Origin: Sphaerulina vaccinii | Taxonomy: Eukaryota; Ascomycota; Dothideomycetes; Mycosphaerellales; Mycosphaerellaceae | Reading direction: 5' to 3' | Assembly: GCA_022570795.1 (NCBI GenBank) | Contig: JAKUDP010000006.1 | Span: forward strand, 930,001-994,000 | Length of the DNA: 64,000 nucleotides | Shown: positions 39,920 through 50,849 of the stretch, one piece after another | Layout: every line of letters starts with the position of its first letter | Numbering within the stretch: position 1 is the stretch's first letter | Translations under genes and position numbers: made by a program | The notes under the pieces: model-generated | Told to the model about the DNA's origin: nothing | Databases searched by the model: none | What the model saw: the letters and a program-made list of their open reading frames with translations, nothing else

Positions 39920-42900
39920 ATGGCGCCGCTGCCTATCAAGTTCACCGAGCAGCTGCAACTCACTGCGGTGGGCATCGAGGTACGTTATAGGCGAGCTGTA
40001 TGGACAGTGGGCGGCAACATACTGATAACCTCGAACAGCCGGCATCAATAGGCTTCAACTCATGTACACTCGAATCAGATCACTTCGTGTGCGTGCGGCA
40101 GAAGGTCAACGAAGCTGCTCAACCCGAGGTCATTATCATCAACCTCAAGAATGGCAACTCTGTGATGAAGCGGCCGATCAAGGCCGACAGCGCCATCATG
40201 CACTGGAACAAGGAGATCATTGCGCTGAAGGCTGGTGGAAAGACGCTCCAGATCTTTGATCTGGCGCAAAAGTCCAAGATTAAGAGCACGACAATGGCGG
40301 AAGATGTTGTCTTCTGGAAGTGGTTCAGTGACACCACGTTGGGATTAGTTACGGACACCAGCGTTTATCACTGGAACATCTTCGATCCAGCTGCGGTCAG
40401 CCCTACCAAGTTGTTTGATCGCAATCAGAATCTCTCTGGATGTCAAATTATCAACTACCGCGTCAGCGAGGACGAGAAGTGGATGGTAGTGGTAGGCATT
40501 TCGCAGCAGCAGGGTCGCGTCGTTGGTGCAATGCAGCTGTACTCGAAGGACAGGGGCATCAGCCAGGCCATCGAAGGACACGCCGCAGCTTTTGGAACTC
40601 TGCGACTGGAGGATGCGCCGGCAGATACGAAGCTCTTTACGTTCGCGAATCGATCAGCAACTGGTGCTAAGCTGCACATTGTTGAAGTTGACCACCAGGC
40701 ACCGAACCCGACCTTCACGAAACGCGCTGTCGATATCTACTTCCCAGCCGAGGCCACGAACGACTTCCCTGTTGCGATGCAAGTATCTTCGAAGTACAAG
40801 GTCATCTACGTAGTGACCAAGTACGGCTTTATCCACCTTTTCGATCTCGAGACCGGAAGCACGATCTTTATGAACCGTATCTCGAGCGACACGATCTTCA
40901 CGACCGCAGGCGACTCAGATGGATCTGGTATCATTGGAGTCAACAGGAAGGGTCAAGTGCTTTCCGTAAGCGTGGACGAGTCGACCATAATCAACTACCT
41001 GCTGCAGAACCCAGAAAATGCTGAGCTTGCATACAAGCTGGCGTCAAGAGCTGGACTTCCAGGCGCCGATCAGCTATACCAGCAGCGATTTGATCAGCTG
41101 CTCAATATGGGCGACTACCAGGCCGCTGCGAAGACTGCTGCCAACTCGCCGCAGGGCTTCCTACGAACACCACAAACCATCGAGCGTTTCAAGAATCTAC
41201 CCCAGCAACAAGGCCAGCTTTCTGTGATTCTGCAGTACTTCGGCATGCTGCTGGACAAGGGCAAGCTGAACCAGCACGAGACTCTTGAGTTGGCGCGACC
41301 GGTTCTGCAGCAGAATCGCAAGCACTTGCTGGAGAAGTGGATGAAGGAGGGCAAGCTGGGTTGCTCCGAGCAGCTTGGTGACCTCGTTCGTCTACACGAC
41401 GTTGCTCTTGCGCAACAGATCTACCAGGAAGCCGGCGCATCTCAGAAGGTCATCGCAGCCATGGCTGAATCTGGCAACTTTGACCAGATCTTGCCATACT
41501 CTCAACAGGCTGGCTACACGCCCGACTTCAATGCTCTCATCCAGCACGTCACACGGTATGTCTTACTGCAAGCTCCATACACAGAAACATTACTGACATC
41601 AAGAATAGTGCTAATCCGGAGAAGTCAGTGGTCCCGCTTCGAGACATGGGGGCCATCATGCTAACGATTGTATAGGGGCGCCGAATTCGCAACCAGCATT
41701 GCTCGCTCAGATCCCAGCTTGATCGACATTGACAGAACAGTCGACATCTTCCAGGCGCAGGGCATGGTACAGCAAGCAACAGCCTTCTTGCTCGATGTGC
41801 TCGCCAACAACCAGCCCGAGCAAGGACACCTTCAGACACGACTCCTCGAGATGAACCTCCAGAACGCACCACAAGTTGCAGATGCTATCCTTGGAAATGA
41901 GATGTTCTCACACTACGACAAGGCTCGCGTGGCCGCACTCTGCGAGCAAGCTGGACTTCTGACGAGAGCTCTCGAGCACTACGAAGACCCTGCGTCCATC
42001 AAGCGCTGCATCGTCCAGACTGACAAGATCAACAACGAGGAGTTTCTCATCAATTACTTTGGTCGTCTTACAGTCGATCTTGCCATGGAGTGCTTGGACG
42101 AAATGCTCAAGGTGAACATCCGCCAGAACCTGCAGGCGGTGATCAACATTGCCAAGAAGTATTCCGATCTGTTTGGCCCGACTCGCATTATCGCTCTTCT
42201 CGAGAAGTACCGTACTGCCGAAGGTCTGTACTTCTACCTTGGCGGTATTGTCAACCTTGCCGAGGACAAGGAAGTCACTTTCAAGTACATTGAGGCTGCT
42301 ACTACGATGGGCCAGCTCCAAGAAGTCGAGCGCGTCTGCCGAGAGTCTAATGCCTACGATCCGGAGAAGGTCAAGAACTTCCTCAAAGAGGCCCAGCTCA
42401 CCGAGCAGCTTCCTCTCATCATCGTGTGCGATCGATTCAACTTTGTCCACGATCTGGTTCTCTACCTCTACAAGAATCAGCAGTTCAAGTCGATCGAGGT
42501 CTACGTACAGCGTGTCAATCCAGCGCGGACTCCTGGCGTCATCGGTGGACTTCTCGATGTCGATTGCGACGAGAACATCATCAAGGGTCTCCTGAACTCT
42601 GTCGAGGCCTCTAGCATTCCTGTGGATGAGCTCGTCAGCGAAGTCGAATCCCGCAACCGACTAAAGCTCCTGCTGCCATTCCTTGAGCAGAGCTTGGCTT
42701 CCGGAAACCAGCAACAGGCCGTCTACAATGCTCTGGCCAAGATCTACATTGATTCGAATAATAATCCAGAACGCTTCCTCAAGGAGAATGATCAGTACGA
42801 CACGTTGGTCGTCGGAAAGTACTGCGAGAAGCGCGATCCAAACTTGGCCTTCATCGCATATCAAAAGGGCCAGAATGACTTGGAACTCATCTCAATTACC

Positions 42901-45205
42901 AACGAGAATGCCATGTTCCGAGCCCAGTCACGCTACCTGCTCGACCGCGCCGACTCCGAGATCTGGGAGTATGTCCTCTCTGACAACAACGTTCACCGAC
43001 GATCACTTGTCGACCAAGTCATTGCAGTTGCCGTACCTGAGGTAAGTGCTTCCGAGCTTCTGTAACATTCCACGCGTCTGTAAAGCATGAGCTGACATCA
43101 AGGAACCAGTCTACCGACCCAGAGCGAGTCAGCATTGCTGTGAAAGCATTCATTGATGCCGATATGCCAGTCGAGCTTATTGAGCTGCTGGAGAAGATCA
43201 TCCTCGAGCCAACAACCTTTTCCGACAATGCTAACCTCCAGAATCTGCTCATGCTCACTGCTGCGAAATCAGACCGTGGTCGCGTAGCCAAATACATCCA
43301 GGAGCTCGACGCCTATAGTCCTGACGACATCGCTCAGCAATGTATCGAGGTCGGCATGTACGAGGAGGCATTCCTCATCCACAAGAAGGCCAACAACCAC
43401 ACTGAGGCTGCCAACGTCCTTGTCGACCACGTCGTCAGCATCGATCGTGCTCAGGAGTACGCCGACCAGGTCGACCTTCCCGAGGTGTGGAGCAAGGTTG
43501 GTAAGGCTCAGCTCGATGGTCTTCGTGTGTCAGACGCTGTGGAGTCGTACGTCCGCGCTCAGGATCCATCGAACTACCAAGAAGTCATCGAGATTGCCAC
43601 TCACGCCGGCAAGGACGAGGAGCTCGTCAAGTACCTGCGCATGGCACGCAAGACTCTCCGCGAGCCCCCGATCGACACTGCTCTTGCCTTCTCCTTCGCT
43701 CGACTCAACGACTTGCCTGCTCTTGAAGAGTTCCTCCGATCGTCGAACGTGGCAAACATTGAGGAATCTGGCGACAAGGCTTACGCGGAAGGTTACCACG
43801 AGGCCGCCAAGATCTTCTTCACCTCAATCTCGAACTGGGCCAAGCTTGCAACAACGCTTGTACACCTCGAAGACTACCAAGCAGCAGTCGAATGTGCACG
43901 CAAGGCCAACAGCGTCAAGGTGTGGAAGCAGGTCAACGAGGCTTGCGTGGCAAAGAAAGAATTCAGGCTAGCTCAGCTGTGCGGATTGAACTTGATCGTT
44001 CACGCAGAAGAGCTCACCGATCTCGTCCGAGAATATGAGCGCAATGGCTACTTCGACGAGCTCATCAACTTGCTTGAAGCTGGTCTCGGTCTTGAACGCG
44101 CTCACATGGGCATGTTCACAGCACTTGGCATTGCGCTCAGCAAGTATCATCCAGAGCGCGTCATGGAGCACCTGCGCATTTTCTGGGGTCGAATGAATCT
44201 GCCTCGAATGATTAGTGCTGTCGAAGAGGCACATCTCTGGCCGGAGCTCGTCTTCCTTTACACACATTACGACGAATTTGACAATGCCGCTCTTGCCATG
44301 ATGGAGCGCGCAGCAGACGCCTGGGAGCACCACTCATTCAAGGAAACAATCGTGAAAGTGGCCAACCTCGAGATTTACTACCGCGCCCTCAACTTCTACC
44401 TCCAGGAGCAGCCACCTCTCATCACGGATCTGCTGCAGGCACTTACGCCACGCATTGATGTCAATCGCGTGGTGAAGATGTTCGAGAAGTCCGACAACAT
44501 CCCTCTCATCAAGCCGTTCTTGCTCAACGTACAGTCGCAAAACAAGCGTGCTGTGAACGATGCGATCAATGACTTGCTCATCGAAGAGGAAGACTATAAG
44601 CAGCTGCGAGACAGTGTCGAGAACTTTGATAACTACGAGGCTGTGGCTCTTGCTCAGAGATTAGAGAAGCACGAGCTGGTCTTCTTCCGACAGATCGCTG
44701 CCAACATCTACCGCAAGAACAAGAGATGGGACAAATCCATCTCGCTCTCCAAGCAGGACAAGCTGTACAAGGATGCTATCGAGACCGCGGCTATCTCAGG
44801 AAAGTCCGAGGTCGTCGAGGAGCTTCTGCGCTACGTAAGTCATGCACCTGTCGCTGTCTCGACTCACCTACTAACATGTTCATCTAGTTCGTCGACATTG
44901 GAAGCAAGGAGTGCTACGTGGGCATGCTCTACTCATGCTACGATCTTATCCCACTGCACACTGTCATGGAGATTTCATGGCGATACGGCCTCACCGACTT
45001 CACTATGCCGTTTATGATCAACTACCTCTCACAGCAAGCTGGCACGATAGCAGAGCTGAAGCGCGACAACGACGAGCGCAAGGAGCGAGAAAAGGCCAAT
45101 GCGCCACAAGAAGACACCGGACCAATCCTCGGCCAGTCAAGACTCATGCTTACGCAAGGACCGATCGCGAACGGACAGCCCAACGGTGGCTACAGAGGAT
45201 TCTAA
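39920..45205 (+). CDS. CHC1: Clathrin heavy chain
   Basis: Six exons: 39920-39979, 40039-41555, 41609-41623, 41676-43041, 43110-44834 and 44888-45205, 1666 residues, the normal length. Exon 3 is a micro-exon of 15 nt encoding most of ANPEK in the HVTRANPEKGAEF segment. Introns are 59, 53, 52, 68 and 53 bp, with branch sites such as GCTAAC and ACTAAC. The N-terminus (PIKFTEQLQLTAVGI) is the start of the seven-bladed propeller that binds adaptor clathrin boxes; the rest is the alpha-helical leg of clathrin repeats (for example DPERVSIAVKAF) ending in the trimerisation region, then a Gly/Asn-rich tail. Coats endosomal and Golgi vesicles. Convergent with a nitronate monooxygenase gene. Confidence 0.97.
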
Positions 45206-45540
45206 GTGTGGACGATTGTATACCCGGAAATGAGATGCTCTCTCCGATAGTCTGTCAGCCATGGTCACGAAGGGTTCGATGATCAGGAATGGAAGGACTG
45301 CATGTCGGCGAGAGAGTTAAAGAGCTTCTACAGATAAGAAGCAATATTTTGACTTGGCTGCTGTATGAAAGACCGCGAAGTTGCTAGGTCTGTATGATGC
45401 TGAAGTGTGAATTACTGCGTTGATTACAGTCCCGTCTCCGCTGATTTGCAATAGCTGTGCCGTTCGCGTTGAACACAGCACATGGTCGCCCCATCACCAA
45501 GTTTCAGAGCGAATTGCTCGTCAATGACCATGCATTTTCT
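45206..45540. other. 3' region between convergent clathrin and NMO genes
   Basis: 335 bp of 3' flanks. No gene, repeat or RNA recognised. Confidence 0.45.
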
Positions 45541-46611
45541 TTACAGACTCGAAACAACGGCGATCTGCTTCAGTACACGCTTCGCATCATCACGAACCTC
45601 TTCCGTGATTCTTGCAGCTGACTTGACACTCTTCGCCAGACCAACACCTGCACCAGCATATGTTGCAAGACGAGCTTTCGCACCCCAGCCTGCATCACCT
45701 TGCTTCATTGCTTCATCGTACAGCTTCTGGTTCTCCTCAACACTGATACCTTTCTCGGAGTCGAAGTAAGTCTCATTAAGCACACCCCTGCCTCCATAGC
45801 GAGCTGGCCAGTCTCGTGTTCCACGAAGTGTATCGTAGAGCTTCGTGCGTTTGGTCCATACACCACCATCTGATGCCTCGAACACAGCGTCTCTGTAGCC
45901 TTTGGTAATGTTCGCTTCCGGTGCAGCAAGATACCGCGTACCCAAAGTGACCCCAGAAGCTCCAAGTGCGATGGCCGCCGCAGCACCACGACCATCCATG
46001 ATACCTCCAGTGGCGATGATCACAGGCTTCTTGATACCTTTCGTTTGAGCCAGCTCCGAAACAGCATCGTCCACCTCTGGCACCAGCGGGATGAGACCAG
46101 AAGCCTGCTCTAGACCATGACCGCCAGCATCTTGACCTTGCACAACAAGAACATCTGGTTGACATGTCTTCGTGACTTCTAACGCTTCAGCGACCTGACC
46201 AATTTGAATCCAAATCTTAGTCTTGCCGTCAGTCGCCCTCCTCACTTCTCTCGTCCACTGCTCAAATTCGCTCATCTCTCGTGGCGCGAACAGCCATATG
46301 GCCGCTGGCTTGTACTTCACTATCAATGGCAGCGCTTCACTCAATAGTTTTTCACCTGCCCACAATAAGAAGCCGATGCCAACCGGAAGTATACCTTCGA
46401 CTTCTCTTAGAACTTGTGCACTCGCCACTTGCTGCTTAGCTTCGACCAACATCGACTCTAGAGTCGATGCATCACTTCCTGCTCCAATAAAACCAAGACC
46501 TCCGGCTCTTGATACTTCTGTTGCCAGAGTTGCCAATGCGATCAACCTCATTGGCGCGACACATACCAGCGGCGCTTTCGTCCAAGGGTATTCTTTTTTG
46601 AGTTGGTCCAT
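45541..46611 (-). CDS. Nitronate monooxygenase (2-nitropropane dioxygenase family), copy 1
   Basis: Single exon, 356 residues, ATG 46611. TIM-barrel FMN enzyme: N-terminal PWTKAPLVCVAPM and SRAGGLGFIGAG (FMN loop), VQGQDAGGHG with the likely catalytic His, TGGIMDGRGAAAAIALGASG and GTRYLAAPEA (phosphate-binding). Family length and order are normal. These enzymes oxidise alkyl nitronates such as propionate-3-nitronate, a plant and fungal toxin, to the carbonyl compound and nitrite. Divergent from RPB11. A second copy lies at 55522-56604; the two share motifs but differ at the N-terminus (MRLIALATLA here against MGGFATSTLA there). Confidence 0.92.
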   Translation of the reverse strand: MDQLKKEYPWTKAPLVCVAPMRLIALATLATEVSRAGGLGFIGAGSDASTLESMLVEAKQQVASAQVLREVEGILPVGIGFLLWAGEKLLSEALPLIVKYKPAAIWLFAPREMSEFEQWTREVRRATDGKTKIWIQIGQVAEALEVTKTCQPDVLVVQGQDAGGHGLEQASGLIPLVPEVDDAVSELAQTKGIKKPVIIATGGIMDGRGAAAAIALGASGVTLGTRYLAAPEANITKGYRDAVFEASDGGVWTKRTKLYDTLRGTRDWPARYGGRGVLNETYFDSEKGISVEENQKLYDEAMKQGDAGWGAKARLATYAGAGVGLAKSVKSAARITEEVRDDAKRVLKQIAVVSSL

Positions 46612-46934
46612 CTTTCTTCACTTACGGAAATTGGTCTACAGCTTCACGACTACACCATCTGCTTTATAGCACCAACAACAACAGCGACATCGGCAGGTCA
46701 TAATTGGAGCTCTCCGGTTCTCTGCTGACGTCGTGTCGAGCTTCTCCGCGCAAAGTGAGCGACAACGCACAGACCAGACGTTTCGGGGCCAGCCGTCGCG
46801 TGCAAGCATCGCGACTTCCACTTCAACTTTCGCGAAGTCCATCAACTTCACTTCACTTCATGCACCTGCAACGTCTTTCTGCCTAACCCAGCAACCCGCG
46901 CGCAAGTCTCGCGAGGCAGACACAAACTTTCAAA
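46612..46934. promoter_or_regulatory. Bidirectional upstream region, NMO/RPB11
   Basis: 323 bp between divergent starts. Contains a run of ACTTCA/CTTCAC repeats on the plus strand near 46815-46860 upstream of RPB11. No firm promoter element. Confidence 0.45.
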
Positions 46935-47555
46935 ATGAACGCACCAGACAGGTATGTACCACTCAACACCCACAACATCACAAAAAGACGCCCACCATGA
47001 CGGACCGCACCTCTGTCGACTTCAACAGTGGCAAGGGCGGCCAGCACCCTCACTTCGGCATTGATTCGACGAAGAATCGCATGTCGTTCGCGAGGGACCC
47101 ACGCGTTCACGGCAATACAGAGACAAAGATTGAAAACATAATTGATGTCCCTGACAGATTCGAGTCTTTCCTCCTCGGAGAGGGCGAGAAGAAGGTCGAG
47201 CATGAGCCAGAGACCCGTAAGTTGCACCTGCCCTCACTGTCGCCCTCCGCATACTGACCTCACAGGCGTCCCCAATGCCTCGATGTTCACATTCAACAAG
47301 GAAGACCACACACTCGGCAACCTTCTTCGCGCCAAGCTCGCCAAAGCAGACCACGTCCTCTTCGCCGGCTACCAGGTTCCTCACCCACTCTTCGCGACCT
47401 TCAAGCTTCGAGTTCAGACAGATGGCGAAATCACACCGAAGGAGGCAGTCGTCAACGCTTGCCAGGACTTGGTCAAGGAGCTCGGTCAGCTCGATCAGGA
47501 GTTCACGAAGGAAATGGAGTTGAAGAAGATTGCTGGTGCTGGAGGCGATCTCTGA
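46935..47555 (+). CDS. RPB11: RNA polymerase II subunit RPB11
   Basis: Three exons: 46935-46951 (17 nt, MNAPD plus part of Arg), 47158-47216 and 47266-47555, giving 121 residues, the family length. Intron 1 (206 bp) has donor GTATGT and acceptor ACAG; intron 2 (49 bp) has donor GTAAGT. The joined N-terminus MNAPDRFESF is the fungal consensus. The hallmark MFTFNKEDHTLGNLL and PLFATFKLRVQTDG match the RPB11/AC19 alpha-like fold that pairs with RPB3. Oddity: intron 1 is open in frame with exon 2 and has its own ATG at 46997, so reading through would give a 53-residue extension ending in VPDR, echoing the APDR of exon 1. Nuclear core transcription. Confidence 0.94.
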
Positions 47556-48350
47556 GGACACTTTCTCAGAGGACATGACGACTTTTACGACTCGAAAAGC
47601 TGGCGCACGGAGGCTCAGTTGGTTACAGGAAGCAGAGCATGGCTGCTTCATGGAAGGGCATAGCGAGGCGTTTGGGTGGCACGAAATCGGCGCAGAGCAC
47701 GACAGCGCAAGCGGTGCAGAAGATTGGTGCTTGAAGGCACGGCGAGCGTGATTCGCACTTGAGATACCCACGAAAGCTGCGGTAAGCGCACTTCATTCTG
47801 CTTCTTGTCTACCTGTTCCTCCTTGACTGCGTTGTCGTTTTGTGTCAAACGTTTCACTCTGATACTGACTGGTGCTAGTGGGAGAACCACTCCAGAAACA
47901 ACGCCCCATGCAACTGAAGTCTCGGGGTTGGAGCTACATATATCGAAAATGCAGCGTCATTCTCGTCAATGAGCAAAGACACCTTCGATGGCGCAGTCGA
48001 GAATTGTCAGGACAATTCGAAGATCTTTGTGAGACTAACGAATCGAAAGGGTTAACCAATCCCTAAGAGTGCCCCGCTGAAGACACGATCATGGCTACTC
48101 TTTTGCACTTTTGCTTGCTCAATTTTTGCGTTGGCATGGACATCGAGAATCTGGTCTCTTGGGCGGAGAGACTGCAAAAGGTCTCTCGATTAGAATTGCG
48201 ATGGATATATCGCCAGACTCAAGAAGGCCAAAAAGTGGGGAATCCATTTTTGGCTGGCAGTGCGAAACACAACAAACGGCGGCCTAATGTGCACACATCT
48301 CCTTTGCGCAGACATCTCTAACAACCTCAACCTACCTCACACTGTCCAGC
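47556..48350. other. Region between RPB11 and the repeat-rich orphan gene
   Basis: 795 bp. Several short plus-strand frames, none convincing. It should contain the promoter of the gene at 48351. No RNA gene or repeat recognised. Confidence 0.45.
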
Positions 48351-50657
48351 ATGGCCGATCCGCATCGCACACGCCCGCCGCTGGCTCACACCAGTATCGT
48401 TTCTCACGAGAGCACATCTGGACAGCAAGCATTCAACGCGATGGCTGCATCCTTCGCACCCCGATCAGAACTGCAATCAGCACCGCCATTAGAACCGCAC
48501 CATATACCGCGCCATGTACCGCGCCATATACCGCATCAGGTACCACACCAGGAACCGCAATCAGACCCAGCTGAAGGAGAGCAAGACCTCGCACTCCTTC
48601 AGAGGCGCGAAGCGTCCGCTCCATCAAAGGACGGCACGACAGAGCTCGCCAGCAATGGCGCTGCCTCGAGTCGAGCAGACCCAGCACCGAACCCAATATT
48701 CCACCCAGAACCAGATGTCCGAGCTCGAGCAGAGCAGGAACCAGAATCAGACACACGCGCTCGAGCAGAACAAGACTTCCGAACACTTAATTGTGCTTTG
48801 GAGTTCTTCACTCTGCCGATGGTCAGCCAGACAGAGCTCGCTAGAAATGGCGCAGCTTCGAGTCAGGCGATCTTCGCACCAGACCCATTATTAGCACCGC
48901 AACTAGGGATGCGAGCTCTCGTAGAGCAGGACTCCGCACCGAACTACGCCTATGGCATTTCAGAGCGGCCAGCACCGATCACGATCGTCGCGCCGGCAGA
49001 CGTCCTATCAGCCGGACCATCAGAACCGCCTTCAGAACTGCATATATCGCGTTCAGAACCACTTTCCGAATTGCGTTCATCGCATTCAGTACCACAATCA
49101 GAATTCCGAGCTCGACGATACAACCCAATGGTTGATTCCTTCGAACCCCGATTAGAACCGCAATCAGAACTGCCAGTTTATGTAGAGCAGGATTCGCCAC
49201 CGCCACGTCCTACTGGCCTGCGAAGACCAGAACTGCTAGCACCGATCACGATCACCGCGCCGGCGGGACTTACTGCCAACGCACCATCAGAACCACAATC
49301 GGAACTTCGAGCTCGAAGCGAGCAGGAACCCCCACCGGAGTGTCATAGCGAAGAGCCGACCTCTGGCAGGCCGAAGCACAATACGACAGAGCTTGCGCGG
49401 AGCCGTACAGCCGCGAGTCAGATTGTGTCAGCATCAGACCTTCGATATCGACCACGACCAGTACAAGAAGCCACCCGCTACGATGCTTTCCCCGCGGCCG
49501 CTCGAAGACGCGAGATCACGAAAGATGTAAATCAGTTCGTCGGTAATGGCCATAAGATCTTTGTACATTACACCGAACCGATCCTTCAGCAGCGTCGGCG
49601 TACACTTCTCGCTACGCGCCGGCGGGCTAGGCTTTTCTCGAAGACCGCGGCGCAGCTTTGGCCCACGCTTTCACCTGAGCAGTCCTTCTTCTGGAAACAG
49701 AAGGCGCTCGAGCTACGGCTAGCATTGAAGCAGAACACTCTCAGCCCAGAGCAGTGCTTACACGATGCTGGTCATCGAGATGAGTGGCGCCACTACCGTT
49801 TGTATGCAGAGATGGCCGTGGCCACATATCTCGAGCAGGATCTACCGCAAGAGTTTGAAGAATCAGCTCAGCAGGAACCCGCCATGAGCGCTATTGACAG
49901 TGGTCGTCCTGAGACTGTCGATGGGCCTGCATTAGCTCATAAGCAACATGGTAGCGAGGTAGGCGCTGGCCGCCACACTTCATATGCACCGACAGGATGC
50001 GACCTTGGAATCGCACCTGGGACCAAAGCAAACGACCTCCAGAACCGCACAACCATATCGCCAGACCGTCTTCGAAAGGCTGTAGCTCACATGAGCGACA
50101 CGCTGCTCGCCACGAGCTCGAAGAAGGCAGCACTCCCGATTAGTGCTCCTAATACATTAGCCCACACCCAGACGACGGCAGGAACACTCTTGGACGCGCT
50201 ACCCGAGCGCTTTGAGGTCGAGCCACGTATGATATACGGAATCTTTGCGCACGTCAACTTCGATCAGATTAGAAGCATGGAGGGCTGGAAGCAAGTCTCT
50301 CAGCTGCGACAGCTTGCGGATCGCTTTGACGCTACGGGCAAGATACTATATTACTACTATGCCTATCCTCGCGTTTGGAAGCAGCTGAGACCTCCTGACA
50401 TTGATGAGACCGTGGCTACGGTAGTGCACGATGCCTGGCGAGCGATGGACTTGCAGGCGAAAGCCAAGTGGGAGAGCTTCAGCCGGCGTGTCAAGCGACT
50501 GCTAGGAGACGGAGATATCGATGGCTTGGACCTGCTACAGCTCGACAGCATCGATCCAGATGTGCTCGAGATACATGCAATATGTGCAGAATCAGTCGGC
50601 GAAGGTCAGGCTAGGAGTCCGCAGGCTTCAGATGCCATTGATGATGGCTGGGGCTAG
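48351..50657 (+). CDS. Repeat-rich orphan protein with two HMG-like segments
   Basis: Single exon, 768 residues. Not recognised. Residues about 48-72 are a short Pro-His-Gln repeat encoded by 12-bp units. Residues 70-360 repeat variants of SEPxSEL, ARAEQE and TELARNGAASSQ blocks, giving an internally duplicated, disordered region. Two globular stretches follow: about 405-500 (LFSKTAAQLW...LSPEQSFFWKQKALEL) and about 625-720 (YYYYAYPRVWKQL...DLQAKAKWESFSRRV). Both have the spaced Trp, Leu-Ser and Trp-Lys pattern of HMG-box helices 2 and 3, but I cannot assign the fold by eye. A DNA-binding role is inference. No signal peptide or membrane helix. The protein appears fast-evolving. Confidence 0.7.
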   Translation: MADPHRTRPPLAHTSIVSHESTSGQQAFNAMAASFAPRSELQSAPPLEPHHIPRHVPRHIPHQVPHQEPQSDPAEGEQDLALLQRREASAPSKDGTTELASNGAASSRADPAPNPIFHPEPDVRARAEQEPESDTRARAEQDFRTLNCALEFFTLPMVSQTELARNGAASSQAIFAPDPLLAPQLGMRALVEQDSAPNYAYGISERPAPITIVAPADVLSAGPSEPPSELHISRSEPLSELRSSHSVPQSEFRARRYNPMVDSFEPRLEPQSELPVYVEQDSPPPRPTGLRRPELLAPITITAPAGLTANAPSEPQSELRARSEQEPPPECHSEEPTSGRPKHNTTELARSRTAASQIVSASDLRYRPRPVQEATRYDAFPAAARRREITKDVNQFVGNGHKIFVHYTEPILQQRRRTLLATRRRARLFSKTAAQLWPTLSPEQSFFWKQKALELRLALKQNTLSPEQCLHDAGHRDEWRHYRLYAEMAVATYLEQDLPQEFEESAQQEPAMSAIDSGRPETVDGPALAHKQHGSEVGAGRHTSYAPTGCDLGIAPGTKANDLQNRTTISPDRLRKAVAHMSDTLLATSSKKAALPISAPNTLAHTQTTAGTLLDALPERFEVEPRMIYGIFAHVNFDQIRSMEGWKQVSQLRQLADRFDATGKILYYYYAYPRVWKQLRPPDIDETVATVVHDAWRAMDLQAKAKWESFSRRVKRLLGDGDIDGLDLLQLDSIDPDVLEIHAICAESVGEGQARSPQASDAIDDGWG
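48495..48566 (+). repeat. Six 12-bp coding tandem repeats
   Basis: Six units begin CCGCACCATATA, CCGCGCCATGTA, CCGCGCCATATA, CCGCATCAGGTA, CCACACCAGGAA and CCGCAATCAGAC. Each encodes Pro-x-(His/Gln)-x in the orphan protein. Unit length is a multiple of three, so copy-number change keeps the frame. Confidence 0.85.
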
Positions 50658-50849
50658 AGACAGAGAGCAGGCTTCTCGCCGAGCCTTATTTATTGACATG
50701 TACGATTTGTGAGCTAGACAGTGTCCGGTCGCGACATATGTCCGATATGCCTCTACACACTCATTATCTTCCGTTTCCCAATCCCAATCCCGTACGAATC
50801 GTCGACAGCCCTCAGCGTGATTCGATGGCCGTGAAAGTCGCTCCGCTCC

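Noticed and set aside
41908..42450. 180-codon minus-strand frame in clathrin
   Set aside because: Antisense shadow of a highly codon-biased gene; no start context or domain.
47022..47771. 249-codon minus-strand frame over RPB11
   Set aside because: Covers RPB11 exons 2 and 3 antisense and has no recognisable features.
48495..48566. Possible CRISPR-like or satellite array
   Set aside because: Units are 12 bp, contiguous without spacers and in frame within a coding sequence.
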